Positions 18,003-26,916 of a stretch of DNA of 52,417 nucleotides are shown here, in pieces. The stretch comes from Vibrio tasmaniensis 1F-187. Lineage in GTDB: Bacteria > Pseudomonadota > Gammaproteobacteria > Enterobacterales > Vibrionaceae. The position numbers and the translations under genes were made by a program. The notes beneath the pieces are model-generated. The model was given only the letters and a program-made list of their open reading frames with translations, searched no databases and was not told the DNA's origin. The stretch's first letter is position 1, and each line of letters begins with the position of its first letter. The stretch lies in the NCBI RefSeq assembly GCF_000272405.2, contig NZ_AJZM02000153.1, forward strand, positions 39,641 through 92,057. Direction: 5' to 3'.

Positions 18003-19025
18003 GTGAATCAACAAAACTACCAAATATGTGATGCTAACTATGATCCCTTGCTTAGGCAGTTTATGCGTGAGGATGGCCACGTAGAAACTATCGCGCCGCT
18101 AGAAGGTAAAGTGTTCCTATTCTTGCTTGAAAATACAGGCGAATGCATTGAGCGAGGCCTGATCTTTGATAGATGTTGGGGGGATGTGATTGTCTCTGAG
18201 CAAGCGTTGACCAACGTGATATCTAAGCTTAGAAAAACACTGAACAGAGTGACTTGTGGTTGCGCCACGATTCGTACCGTCAGTAAAATGGGGTATTCTC
18301 TGGAGATAGAGGAATCATCTCAACCTCAAAATACAGAGCCTAAAGCGACAGTCCCTGAGGCGGATTTAGTATCAGAGTCTCCTCAAACGATAGGATTATC
18401 GCAAGCCGAACTTAACCCATCATCAATAACGACAAATCAAACACAAACCTCAGGCGAGTCACCTGAGAAAAAGCCGCAAGATGAGCAGGCTCATGTTATG
18501 CCTGCATCAGTAACACAAAGCGTTGAAGGCGACATGGAAATGCCATTGTCCACAGTTAGCCCGAGAGGTTCAGTCAACGCGGTACCACCTAGCTTTAAGC
18601 TTTTTGTTCATCGTCATTTAGCCTGCGTGGGCTACTTTTTAGCCTTTACCTGTGTGTTGATCTCTTTGTTTAATATATTTCAGGCTTACTATCAGCCATT
18701 GCCATACTTTGTTGATAAAAGTGAGTATCACGACAGCTTCGTAGATGAAACTAATCACTACTTTTTCCATATTGTTCGCAATGAAGCCTACTCGTTGCCT
18801 GCGATCACTGAGAGACTGATACAAGTTATACCTAGCCACTGTAATGTTGATGTTTTTGTTCGCATTTATCCATCTGTCAACCAACCTGAAAATGATGCTT
18901 TGTATATGCTAATTGAGAGAAAGGATGGCGAAGCTCTTAATTACTTGTCATCTATTTTTGAAGTTGAGTCATCTTTTGATTCGTTTGTGAATTACATGGC
19001 TCAAAGGAGTTACTTTTGCGAATAA
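18003..19025 (+). CDS. ToxR-like membrane-bound winged-helix transcriptional regulator
   Basis: One-component sensor of 340 residues. Cytoplasmic winged helix at about 25-100: ends with VIVSEQALTNVISKLRKTL (recognition helix) and TIRTVSKMGYSL (wing). A Ser/Thr/Pro/Gln-rich linker covers about 100-200. A single transmembrane helix lies near 207-228 (VGYFLAFTCVLISLFNIF). The periplasmic domain of about 110 residues has two cysteines, Cys280 and Cys339, 59 residues apart; V. cholerae ToxR has a similar periplasmic pair (Cys236, Cys293). GTG is the start, since no in-frame ATG precedes the domain; its ribosome site is weak. The 3' end overlaps a small ToxS/VtrC-like gene. This is not ToxR itself; the target genes and signal are unknown. 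Confidence 0.88.
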   Translation: MNQQNYQICDANYDPLLRQFMREDGHVETIAPLEGKVFLFLLENTGECIERGLIFDRCWGDVIVSEQALTNVISKLRKTLNRVTCGCATIRTVSKMGYSLEIEESSQPQNTEPKATVPEADLVSESPQTIGLSQAELNPSSITTNQTQTSGESPEKKPQDEQAHVMPASVTQSVEGDMEMPLSTVSPRGSVNAVPPSFKLFVHRHLACVGYFLAFTCVLISLFNIFQAYYQPLPYFVDKSEYHDSFVDETNHYFFHIVRNEAYSLPAITERLIQVIPSHCNVDVFVRIYPSVNQPENDALYMLIERKDGEALNYLSSIFEVESSFDSFVNYMAQRSYFCE

Positions 19026-19489
19026 TTGGTTTGCTATTGGTATTAGCACTCACAGCTGCAAGTTTCATGATTGATAGAAACGTACTCGCGGGCACTCGTT
19101 GGCACTGTAAAACCATCAAAACGGGCTTTATGACGCAGGCATTTCAACCTTATCAATCGTTGTATGAACGTATGACTTTTACCTTCCAATCAGACAATAC
19201 GTTTATGATTGCAGAGGCGGTAAAGATTGAAGAGAAGGATGGTCAGGTGAGTAAATTGGAGCACCACTCCTCAGGTCGTTATTCGTTAGAAGATGGCGAG
19301 TTGTCTATCTCTATCATTGATTATTCGCCGACAACTGAAACTGATGACCCTGTGATTAATCGAGAGTATAGCTCGTATAAGGGGCTGAATATTGATTACT
19401 CAGTTGTTGTCACCGATGACTCACTCTATTTATTTAATAAAAATCGTTTCGAAATTTTTAATTGGGTATGTTTTAAGGTTCAGAAGTAG
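19016..19489 (+). CDS. Small single-pass periplasmic partner protein (ToxS/VtrC-like)
   Basis: 157 residues: an N-terminal membrane helix (IIGLLLVLALTAASFMI) and a periplasmic part rich in beta strands. The pattern GTRWHC ... FTFQSDNTFMIAEA ... GRYSLEDGELSISI ... FNWVCFKV resembles a lipocalin-like barrel, the fold of VtrC. Cys31 and Cys152 sit in the first and last strands and could form a disulfide. The start is TTG, 10 bases inside the preceding gene, with GGAG six bases upstream, so it is translationally coupled. By analogy to ToxS and VtrC it would stabilise or sense ligand with the ToxR-like protein. The assignment is by architecture and context, not by a sequence search. Confidence 0.7.
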   Translation: MRIIGLLLVLALTAASFMIDRNVLAGTRWHCKTIKTGFMTQAFQPYQSLYERMTFTFQSDNTFMIAEAVKIEEKDGQVSKLEHHSSGRYSLEDGELSISIIDYSPTTETDDPVINREYSSYKGLNIDYSVVVTDDSLYLFNKNRFEIFNWVCFKVQK

Positions 19490-19522
19490 TCATATAACTT
19501 CTACACCAAGAGCTTACCGAAC

Positions 19523-19552
19523 TAAAAAAGGCAGGTTGTCCCTGCCTTTTGT
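19523..19552. terminator. Bidirectional terminator between the ToxR-like operon and metC
   Basis: AAAAGGCAGG and CCTGCCTTTT pair over TTGTC. A-runs and T-runs on both sides suit termination of both convergent transcripts. Confidence 0.88.
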
Positions 19553-19574
19553 GGAAACTTGTTTATTGTTTTAC

Positions 19575-20759
19575 TTAAACCAGAGCGTTGTAACGATCTA
19601 GTCCAGCATCTAGATCCGCAATCAGGTCATCGACGTCTTCTAAGCCGATATGAACGCGTATCAAGGTTCCTTCGAAGTTAGGGTTCGCTACCGTTCTCAA
19701 GCTATTAAAGCTGCTCGGTTCGTTCGCTAGAATCAAACTTTCAAATCCACCCCATGAGTAACCCATACTAAAGTGCGTCATACCATCAAGCAGCGCTGTG
19801 GTCGCTTTTGTGTTTGAGTTCTTAAGAACGAAAGAGAACAAACCATTACCGCCAGTGAAGTCTCGTTTGAAGAATTCATGACCGGGACAAGACTCAAGGG
19901 CAGGGTGACGAACATGGTCAACCTCAGGGCGTGTTTCTAACCACTTTGCTACTTTTAGGCTGCTTTCAGCATGTTGGCGAAGTCGAACGTCAAGAGTGCG
20001 AATACCGCGAAGACCAAGATAAGCGTCATCTGGAGATACGCACTGTCCCATCAAGTAACTCTGCTCTCTCAGTTGATCCCAACATTTTTCGTTGGCTACT
20101 GCAGTTCCTAGCATCACATCAGAGTGACCAACAATGTATTTAGTCGCCGCTTGAATTGAGATGTCGACGCCAAAATCGAACGGTGAGAAGTTAACACCAG
20201 CCGCCCACGTGTTATCGAGCATTACAATGATGTCATGTTCATGGGCAATACGTGCGAGTGTTGGGATGTCTTGAACTTCCATGGTGACTGAACCCGGAGA
20301 CTCAGTAAATAGAACCTTAGTATTTGGCTTAATAAGGTCTTGGATACCTTCACCGATCGTTGGCTCGTAGTAAGTGGTCTCTACACCCATCTTTTTCATT
20401 ATGGTGTCACAGAAATCACGAGTGGGTTCGTAACAGGTATCGACCATCAGAATATGGTCACCTGTTTCAACAAAAGAGAGGATGGCATTAGAGATGGCTG
20501 CCGTACCACAAGGGTAAAGTGCGCAACCTACACCACCTTCAACTTCAACCATTGCATCTTGAAATGCGAAATGAGTCGTGGTGCCACGGCGTCCGTAGAA
20601 AAGTGTCTTGTTAGCGCGGTTGATGGTCGCTTTGCGTTTCTCTTCTACTGTGTTGAACACGACAGTTGAAGCGCGTTGTACTGGTGGGTTAACGACACCA
20701 TTAGTCCACTTCTTATCACGACCTGCAGTGATCAGTTTAGTGGTTTTGTTCTCGGACAT
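19575..20759 (-). CDS. metC: Cystathionine beta-lyase
   Basis: PLP enzyme of the methionine pathway: cystathionine to homocysteine, pyruvate and ammonia. 394 residues. The PLP lysine is Lys207 in SIQAATKYIVGHSDVMLG. The phosphate and substrate pocket includes YGRRGTTTHFAFQ and YPCGTAAISNA. MetC rather than MetB is favoured by the overall MetC-type sequence (FYGRRGTTTH, RQHAESSLKVAKWLETRPEVDHVRHPAL). It is monocistronic, convergent with the ToxR-like operon. I found no convincing MetJ box upstream. Confidence 0.93.
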   Translation of the reverse strand: MSENKTTKLITAGRDKKWTNGVVNPPVQRASTVVFNTVEEKRKATINRANKTLFYGRRGTTTHFAFQDAMVEVEGGVGCALYPCGTAAISNAILSFVETGDHILMVDTCYEPTRDFCDTIMKKMGVETTYYEPTIGEGIQDLIKPNTKVLFTESPGSVTMEVQDIPTLARIAHEHDIIVMLDNTWAAGVNFSPFDFGVDISIQAATKYIVGHSDVMLGTAVANEKCWDQLREQSYLMGQCVSPDDAYLGLRGIRTLDVRLRQHAESSLKVAKWLETRPEVDHVRHPALESCPGHEFFKRDFTGGNGLFSFVLKNSNTKATTALLDGMTHFSMGYSWGGFESLILANEPSSFNSLRTVANPNFEGTLIRVHIGLEDVDDLIADLDAGLDRYNALV

Positions 20760-20861
20760 GCTGTGAATTCCTTATCAATCGGTTATGTCCTATTTAAAAC
20801 ATGCCAATAGCCTTCAAAGCAAGAGGAGAGCGGGAGTTTTTGCGCTTTTCTTTTGCTTTTT

Positions 20862-20891
20862 AACCTTCCACGTCGTTTATCGTGAAAGGTT
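20862..20891. other. Imperfect hairpin between cls and metC
   Basis: AACCTTCCACG and CGTGAAAGGTT can pair with one mismatch over an 8-base loop. There is no clear T-run on either strand, so I only record the structure. It lies downstream of cls and could still act as its 3' end. Confidence 0.4.
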
Positions 20892-20942
20892 TAAAATCCG
20901 ATAGTCGGCGAGTGATGAGCCGCGGTGGACGCATTGATGGAA

Positions 20943-22397
20943 TTAAAGCAGCGGGTTGAATAAGTAAAACAACCTTTCGAAGAAGCGGTTGCGTAGGTTT
21001 CTCTGCTCCCATTGCTCCAATTCCACTGGATGAGATGATTCAATATAGGATTGCTGCAAATCAAACAGTTGCTTGGTGAAGTGCACATCATCAACGGCTA
21101 GCGTTACTTCGAAGTTAAGCCATAGGCTGCGCATGTCGATATTGACCGTTCCGATTAAGCAAAACTCTTCATCAATCACTACCGATTTGGTGTGAAGAAG
21201 CCCGCCGTAAAACTCATATATCTTCACTCCGGCTTCAAGCAGTTCGGTATAGAAGGCGCGAGAAGCCCATTTAACCATTAATGAATCGTTGTTATGTGGA
21301 ATGATTAATTCGACGCTGACACCACGTTGTGCCGTCATTTTGAGTGTTTCTAATAAGTCGGCACTCGGTACAAAATAGGGTGTTGTAATACGAACTGAAT
21401 GGTTTGCTTGATTAATCGCAATAGTAAGAACTTGCAGAATCAAATACTCCGGCATGCCCGGCCCAGATGGCACTACTTGAACTGGATGATGCGTCATTAT
21501 TTCTTCAACCGGGCACTCTGGTAAATCAGGAAGAATGCGTTCACCGGTTTCCACTTCCCAATCCCAACCATGAATTGCTGACAACACGTTAACGGTTGGC
21601 CCAGTGACGCGAACCATGACATCAATCCATTGGCCGACACCTGAGCTCTGTTTGAAATGAGCTGGATCTACCATATTCATTGACCCGGTATAGGCGATGG
21701 ACTCATCAATCACGATGATCTTCCGGTGCTGCCTTAGATCTAAACGGCGTAAGAAAATACGCCAAGGACTAACCTCTAATGCTTGGACAACGTGAACGCC
21801 AGCGTCTTTCATCATTGAACGCCAGTGACTTTTGAAAAAACGCTGGCTACCTGCAGAATCGAGTAAAACTTTAACATCGACACCACGTTTTGCTGCTCGA
21901 ATAAGTGCGGAAGCAACGGAGTCAGTTAAGCCACCGGGGTGCCAAATATAGAAAACCATTTTGATACTCGTCTGGGCGTTTTCTATATCTTCGATAATTG
22001 CGTGTAGGATTTCATTAGGAGAAGCTTGCAGTGAAAGTGTGTTTCCGCTGAGAGCTGGAATGCCCATCCGATTGTTACAAAGCTCATCAATTTTGTGGAT
22101 AGGAGAGCCGACTTTACCTGGAAGGTGGACTTGGCAATCATTTAATTGGCGGAACCAATCACCAAAAGGCGTAAACATGCGATGTGCCCGCTCAGCCCTC
22201 TTTCTACCGAGATTTAGCTCTCCGAAAAGGAAGTAACAAGCGACGCCAACAATAGGGATAATGTAGATAACCATCAACCATGCGAGAGAAACGCTGACAG
22301 AGCGTCGTTTTAGTACGACACGAAAAGTCACACCGGCGACAAGGACCCAGTATAAAGCGACAGAAGCTAAAGTTAAAAAATGGTAGAGCTTTTCCAC
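20943..22397 (-). CDS. cls: Cardiolipin synthase (ClsA-type)
   Basis: Inner-membrane enzyme that joins two phosphatidylglycerols to form cardiolipin and glycerol. 484 residues. Two N-terminal membrane helices (LASVALYWVLVAGVTFRVVL and LAWLMVIYIIPIVGVACYFLF) are followed by two phospholipase-D HKD motifs: His224-Arg-Lys226 with Asp231, and His402-Thr-Lys404 with Asp409. Length and the two helices fit ClsA rather than ClsB or ClsC. The start ATG is preceded by AATGTGGAAAAG-type purine-rich sequence. It is probably monocistronic. Confidence 0.93.
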   Translation of the reverse strand: MEKLYHFLTLASVALYWVLVAGVTFRVVLKRRSVSVSLAWLMVIYIIPIVGVACYFLFGELNLGRKRAERAHRMFTPFGDWFRQLNDCQVHLPGKVGSPIHKIDELCNNRMGIPALSGNTLSLQASPNEILHAIIEDIENAQTSIKMVFYIWHPGGLTDSVASALIRAAKRGVDVKVLLDSAGSQRFFKSHWRSMMKDAGVHVVQALEVSPWRIFLRRLDLRQHRKIIVIDESIAYTGSMNMVDPAHFKQSSGVGQWIDVMVRVTGPTVNVLSAIHGWDWEVETGERILPDLPECPVEEIMTHHPVQVVPSGPGMPEYLILQVLTIAINQANHSVRITTPYFVPSADLLETLKMTAQRGVSVELIIPHNNDSLMVKWASRAFYTELLEAGVKIYEFYGGLLHTKSVVIDEEFCLIGTVNIDMRSLWLNFEVTLAVDDVHFTKQLFDLQQSYIESSHPVELEQWEQRNLRNRFFERLFYLFNPLL

Positions 22398-22764
22398 ATT
22401 GAATACTCGAAAAAAGAGACACTTAGATAGTAATGCTATTTTACGGATATGGGAATTTAAGGAATCAACTATTTACAAAATAGAGCAAAAGCTGTAAACA
22501 GGTTAAAGTTGTTAAGTTTTAGTTAACTTAAGACGAATGCAATTGTTTTGTATGAAAAACCGGCATTTAACCATAAAGATTTACATTGATAACGAAATAT
22601 ATACGGTTCGGGCTTCCAATTGTATTCTTAAACTGGTTTACTTGCTAGATAACGAGCGTCAATCAAATCTTTTAATGGTGTAAATTATTATATACACCTT
22701 ATCTTTTAATGACGCCACACAAAGCAAAATACAACATCACATAACACAAAAGTTTGGAGTAAAC
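22398..22764. promoter_or_regulatory. Intergenic region with divergent promoters for cls and the NSS transporter
   Basis: This 367-base AT-rich gap separates two divergent genes. It holds a TyrR-like box at 22679-22696 and a Shine-Dalgarno (TTTGGAG) before the transporter. I could not place convincing -35/-10 elements and saw no small gene. Confidence 0.5.
22679..22696. promoter_or_regulatory. TyrR-like box
   Basis: TGTAAA-TTATTA-TATACA differs by one base from the TyrR strong-box consensus TGTAAA-N6-TTTACA and sits within a slightly longer inverted repeat (GGTGTA...TACACC). It is 69 bases upstream of the transporter start. Binding is inferred. Confidence 0.55.
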
Positions 22765-24198
22765 GTGGCTACTAGTAATACAACCACTACACCCCGCGAT
22801 ACCTGGGGTTCGAAATTAGGATTCGTAATGGCTGCAGCAGGTTCTGCTGTTGGCTTAGGTAACATCTGGAAATTCCCATACACAGCAGGTGAAAGTGGCG
22901 GCGGTGCATTCGTTGCAATTTATCTGTTTTTTGTAATCTTCATCGGTTTTAGTGTGATGCTAACTGAATTTGCGATTGGCCGTCATACGCAAAAATCAGC
23001 AGTAGGTGCATTTAAATCAACTGACCGTCGCTGGACGTTCGCTGGTGTTATTGGCGTAGTCAGTGGTTTACTTATCATGGGTTTCTACCCTGTAGTAGGT
23101 GGCTGGTCTATCGCATACATCGGTAAAATTGCTGGTGGTCTACTAGACGCACCTGAAGCAATTGGCGACAGCTTCGGTGGCTTTATCTCAAACCCAGTTC
23201 AGCCACTAATGTGGATGGGCCTATACCTACTACTGAACGTTGTCATCGTTATGAAGGGTATTTCTGGCGGTATTGAGAAAGCGGGTAAGATTCTGATGCC
23301 ACTTCTTTTCATCATCCTTATCGTGGTATCAATCAAAGGCCTAATGCTTCCGGGCGCGATGGCTGGTCTTGAATTCCTATTCAGCCCTGACTTCTCTAAA
23401 GTAGACAGCGGTGTAATCCTAGCTGCACTAGGTCAAGCATTCTTCTCACTATCTCTTGGTATGGGTTGTATGTTGACTTACGGTTCTTACCTTAAGAAGA
23501 AAGAGAACCTAGTTCAAACTACAGCTATGGTTACGGCGATGGATACAGGCGTTGCTATCCTAGCTGGTGTTGCAATGTTCCCTGCAATGTTCGCATTCGG
23601 TATGGAGCCTGCAGCAGGTCCTGGTCTAGTATTCGTTGTTGTTCCTCAGCTATTCGCTGAAATGGGCGGCGTAGTTGGTCTTCTATTTGCTCTTATGTTC
23701 TTCGTTGGTCTAAGTGTTGCGGCACTGACTTCTTCAGTATCTCTACTTGAAGTTGTTGTTTCGTACCTAATCGATGAGAAAGGCATGAAGCGTGTAACAG
23801 CTGTACTGTCTGCAAGTGTCGTAATGGCGATTCTATGTATCTTCGCTTCTCTATCTCTTGGTGGCTTTGGTCCAACGCTGTTTGGTACTGGTGCATTCGA
23901 TATCTTCGACCTACTAACGGATAAGATCTTCCTAGCAGTTGGCGGTATGTTGGTATGTATCTTCGCTGGTTGGAGACTGAACCGTGCTGACCTAGAGAAA
24001 GAAATCACTAACGACGGTGAAGTATCTTTCCCTCTATTCGGTCTATGGTACACACTCGTTAAGTACATCATCCCAGTAGCTATCGCTATCGTAGCGTTCA
24101 TGGGTATCTCTTCTGGCTTCGACAGCGGTAAAGGTGCAATCATGCTACTAGGTATTGGTATCATTGCCGGCTCTGCGCTTATCTCTAAGAAGCTATAA
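22765..24198 (+). CDS. Sodium-dependent amino-acid transporter (NSS/LeuT family)
   Basis: Sodium symporter of 477 residues, about 11-12 helices. The TM1 signature GSAVGLGNIWKFPY, which forms part of the sodium and substrate sites, is clear (Lys where Arg is more usual). The TM6 region AALGQAFFSLSLGMGCMLTYGSY matches the LeuT family. The start is GTG with GGAG eight to nine bases upstream. The substrate is not readable directly; a TyrR-like box upstream points to an aromatic amino acid such as tyrosine, an inference. A strong terminator follows. Confidence 0.92.
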   Translation: MATSNTTTTPRDTWGSKLGFVMAAAGSAVGLGNIWKFPYTAGESGGGAFVAIYLFFVIFIGFSVMLTEFAIGRHTQKSAVGAFKSTDRRWTFAGVIGVVSGLLIMGFYPVVGGWSIAYIGKIAGGLLDAPEAIGDSFGGFISNPVQPLMWMGLYLLLNVVIVMKGISGGIEKAGKILMPLLFIILIVVSIKGLMLPGAMAGLEFLFSPDFSKVDSGVILAALGQAFFSLSLGMGCMLTYGSYLKKKENLVQTTAMVTAMDTGVAILAGVAMFPAMFAFGMEPAAGPGLVFVVVPQLFAEMGGVVGLLFALMFFVGLSVAALTSSVSLLEVVVSYLIDEKGMKRVTAVLSASVVMAILCIFASLSLGGFGPTLFGTGAFDIFDLLTDKIFLAVGGMLVCIFAGWRLNRADLEKEITNDGEVSFPLFGLWYTLVKYIIPVAIAIVAFMGISSGFDSGKGAIMLLGIGIIAGSALISKKL

Positions 24199-24239
24199 TT
24201 CTTAGAAACTCTAATCGCAAACTAAAGTTAATTGATAAG

Positions 24240-24265
24240 CGGGAGCCATTGGCTCCCGTTTTTTT
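24240..24265 (+). terminator. Terminator after the NSS transporter
   Basis: CGGGAGCC / GGCTCCCG over ATT, followed by seven T. Confidence 0.92.
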
Positions 24266-24310
24266 ATGCGGCGCACTTATTGTTTTTCGAGAAATAAAAA
24301 CATCGTCCCC

Positions 24311-24337
24311 TAAAGTTATCCGTGTGGTGGCCGATAT
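24311..24337 (+). promoter_or_regulatory. Sigma28 (FliA) flagellar-class promoter of the chemoreceptor gene
   Basis: TAAA, exactly 15 bases, then GCCGATAT matches the sigma28 consensus TAAA-N15-GCCGATAA at all but the last base. It is 51 bases upstream of the chemoreceptor start. Confidence 0.88.
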
Positions 24338-24362
24338 ATCTTTCGGTTAGGCTATATCGGCC
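24329..24362. repeat. 10-bp perfect inverted repeat over the sigma28 -10 region
   Basis: GGCCGATATA (24329-24338) and TATATCGGCC (24353-24362) are exact complements separated by 14 bases. The left arm is the sigma28 -10 element itself; the right arm lies in the leader. It could be a regulator site or an mRNA hairpin. Confidence 0.75.
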
Positions 24363-24387
24363 TGTATTTATTTTAGGTAGGTGTTCT

Positions 24388-26004
24388 GTGAAATTGTCAG
24401 TGAGAAAAAAACTATATTTGGGTTTTGGATCTATATTGGCGGTGCTTGTCACGTTAGTAGGGATTGTATCGATAGAAGTGATTGGGGCTCACGAGAGCTC
24501 TGATGAAATTAGACTGGATGATGTTCCAGGAACTGTTACCTACCTTATATTGATCGATGAAGCTGGTGATGTTTACCGTGATGCTTTGGGCGCGGTTGTT
24601 CAGGGCGGTAATGCGCTCAATGATTATCGAGCTAATAAGACTCAATTTTCTCAAGCAATTGAAGAAGCAAAGCGTTTAGAGAGTAAAGGCTCAGAGGACC
24701 ATCGTCGTGTTCAGCGAATTGAAGAGCTAATGGGGCGCTTTACTCAAGAGTTTGAATCGAAGCTCGTACCTATGCTTAATGATGAAACTGCATTGTTATC
24801 AAATATCCAGCAGCTTCGCTCTTTGTATGAGAGTAATCTTATCCCGATTGAAAATTTGCTTGATCAAGCATCTGAAAGTGAGATTGCTGATACAGAGCGA
24901 GCTCTGCTAACACTAACGGATTCGTTTATTACAATCGAACGCACGATTATGGTGTTGACTGCGGTTGCGATTGTGTTTGGTTGCGTAATTGCGTTTGTAT
25001 TGTCTAGCTCTATTACCAACCGTTTGACTCGTGTTGAACAAGTTGCACGCCGCGTAGCAAATGGTGATCTGACGGCTGGAGATATTGTTGATGATTCTGG
25101 TGATGAATTGGCTGATCTTGCTCAATCGATCAACCAGATGCAAAAGTCATTGGTCGATCTCCTCGGTTCTATTTCATCAGTGACTACCCAAGTTCAATCC
25201 GTTACTGGTGAGCTATCATCAATCAGCCACGACATCGTATCTGGCGCCTCTGCTCAAGCAGATAAAGCGACATTGATTGCGACTGCGGCAGAAGAACTAA
25301 GCTTAACCATTTCTGAAGTAGCGCAACAAGGTACTTCTACTTATGAAGAAGCGCGCCGCTCAGAAACGTCTGCAGAAGACGGTCGTAAAGTGATCGTGGA
25401 GATGGTTGCGAGCATCCAACAAGTGTCTACTCAAATGAGCGACATGTCGTTACAAATGAACACGCTGGGTTCACATGGTGAGCAGATTGGCAGTGTTATC
25501 AAGGTAATCGAAGATATCGCAGAACAAACCAACCTCTTGGCTCTGAACGCGGCGATTGAAGCTGCGCGTGCTGGTGAGTTCGGTCGTGGTTTTGCCGTGG
25601 TAGCTGATGAAGTACGAGCGCTAGCGGAGAGAACGACTAAAGCAACACAAGAAGTGTCTGGTATCATCCAATCTATTCAATCTGGTACTCAAGAAGCGGT
25701 TACTTACACTCAAGACAACTGTCGTTTAGTTGAAATTGGTGTAGAGCAAAGTACAGGGGCGGTATCGGCTCTAGAAGCAATTGTTAGCGGTGCGGGCAAC
25801 GTACAAAGTATGGTTAACTCAATTGCGACTGCGGCAGAAGAACAGACAGCGGTGACAAAAGAAATCGCAGCGGATATTACGGCAATCAGTGATATCTCTG
25901 AACAGTCATTACAGTTAGCGACTCGCAGCTCTGAGAACACATCAGGTTTGAATGCTAAAGTTGCCGAACTTGAAGGCTTAGTAGGTAAGTTCAAACTTGC
26001 TTAG
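24388..26004 (+). CDS. Methyl-accepting chemotaxis protein
   Basis: Transmembrane chemoreceptor, 538 residues from GTG 24388, which has AGGTAGGTG upstream and starts right before the first helix ([21 protein letters not shown]). Upstream codons of the longer frame run through the sigma28 promoter and are rejected. A periplasmic, mainly helical sensor domain covers about 30-185 (four-helix-bundle style). TM2 is at about 186-207, then HAMP ([20 protein letters not shown]), and a signalling domain with the conserved hairpin tip [36 protein letters not shown]. No CheR-docking pentapeptide is at the end. The ligand is unknown. Sigma28 control ties it to flagellar expression. Confidence 0.93.
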   Translation: MKLSVRKKLYLGFGSILAVLVTLVGIVSIEVIGAHESSDEIRLDDVPGTVTYLILIDEAGDVYRDALGAVVQGGNALNDYRANKTQFSQAIEEAKRLESKGSEDHRRVQRIEELMGRFTQEFESKLVPMLNDETALLSNIQQLRSLYESNLIPIENLLDQASESEIADTERALLTLTDSFITIERTIMVLTAVAIVFGCVIAFVLSSSITNRLTRVEQVARRVANGDLTAGDIVDDSGDELADLAQSINQMQKSLVDLLGSISSVTTQVQSVTGELSSISHDIVSGASAQADKATLIATAAEELSLTISEVAQQGTSTYEEARRSETSAEDGRKVIVEMVASIQQVSTQMSDMSLQMNTLGSHGEQIGSVIKVIEDIAEQTNLLALNAAIEAARAGEFGRGFAVVADEVRALAERTTKATQEVSGIIQSIQSGTQEAVTYTQDNCRLVEIGVEQSTGAVSALEAIVSGAGNVQSMVNSIATAAEEQTAVTKEIAADITAISDISEQSLQLATRSSENTSGLNAKVAELEGLVGKFKLA

Positions 26005-26028
26005 AGCTTAGAGCTTAGAGCTTAGAGC
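26001..26028 (+). repeat. Four tandem copies of TTAGAGC at the chemoreceptor stop codon
   Basis: Four perfect 7-bp units start at the stop codon (the TAG lies in unit one). A fifth copy occurs alone at 26054-26060. Copy number changes would leave the coding frame intact. Confidence 0.9.
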
Positions 26029-26105
26029 TGGATCATAAGTCTAGAACATAAGCTTAGAGCGAATTGATTAAAGACTTCCCAGTGAAAGTTGACTATTGAA
26101 ACATA

Positions 26106-26146
26106 AGCCCAACGATTCAATGTTTATTGAACTCGTTGGGCTTTTT
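26106..26146 (+). terminator. Terminator of the chemoreceptor gene
   Basis: AGCCCAACGA (26106-26115) pairs with TCGTTGGGCT (26133-26142), followed by TTTT. It lies upstream of the pseudouridine synthase start and argues against that gene starting earlier. Confidence 0.85.
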
Positions 26147-26209
26147 CGTAGCTGGAATCTGGATTCAGACACGGTATACTCCACGTTCTACAATGGAGTT
26201 AGCCTTTAC

Positions 26210-26908
26210 ATGTTCGACATTCTTCTGAATCACTCTGATTTTTTACTTATAAACAAACATCCAGGCGTCAGCGTCCATAAAGACGATGGTGATACGATGT
26301 TATTGCAAGAAGTTGCTAAGGCAATCAATGAGCCGAAGCTATATTTAGTCCATCGTCTCGATAAAATGACGTCAGGAATTCTACTGCTGGCAAAAGATGC
26401 CCCGGCAGCGAGTGAGCTTTCACAGTTGTTTGCAAAGCGTGAAGTAGAGAAGTACTACCTTGCGATAGGCTCCAAGAAGCCGAAGAAAAAGCAGGGGCTG
26501 ATCTCAGGAGATATGGAGCGTTCACGACGCTCAAGCTGGAAGCTGCTGACAACCAAAGAAAACCCAGCGATTACCCAATTTTTATCTGCAACGGCTGAAC
26601 CCGGTGAGCGTCTACTTTTATGTAAACCCTATACGGGGCGAACTCATCAGATCCGTGTCGCGATGAAGTCCATTGGCTCGGCTATTGTTGGTGATCCTAT
26701 TTACAATCCATCGAACGAGGCTGACAGAGGCTATCTGCATGCCTTCGCGATTCGATTTACCTATCAATCACAAGCCTACGAATATGTCTGCGATCCAAGA
26801 AACCTCGACTCTTTGGGTGAGAAATGGCATCAAGAGATCGTGTCTAATGGTTTAGACGGTTGGCTTGAACCTTGGTCATTAACGTGGCCAAAGCTAAACA
26901 CTAAGTGA
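26210..26908 (+). CDS. RluA-family RNA pseudouridine synthase
   Basis: Isomerises uridine to pseudouridine in rRNA or tRNA. 232 residues from ATG 26210, with GGAG about 11 bases upstream. The longer frame to 26096 contains the chemoreceptor terminator and is rejected. The catalytic motif HRLDKMTSG has Asp51. Other family motifs are INKHPGVSVH and RTHQIRVAMKSIGSAIVGDPIY. There is no S4 domain. Small single-domain members like this (TIGR01621-type) have no fixed target, so none is named. Its stop overlaps the GTG codon that could open the next gene. Confidence 0.88.
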   Translation: MFDILLNHSDFLLINKHPGVSVHKDDGDTMLLQEVAKAINEPKLYLVHRLDKMTSGILLLAKDAPAASELSQLFAKREVEKYYLAIGSKKPKKKQGLISGDMERSRRSSWKLLTTKENPAITQFLSATAEPGERLLLCKPYTGRTHQIRVAMKSIGSAIVGDPIYNPSNEADRGYLHAFAIRFTYQSQAYEYVCDPRNLDSLGEKWHQEIVSNGLDGWLEPWSLTWPKLNTK

Positions 26909-26916
26909 GTGAAATA

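Noticed and set aside
19950..20860. MetJ boxes ahead of metC
   Set aside because: No tandem AGACGTCT-like sites; a single weak string is not enough.
23646..24164. Long minus-strand ORF over the NSS transporter gene
   Set aside because: Shadow frame; no start signal or recognisable domain.
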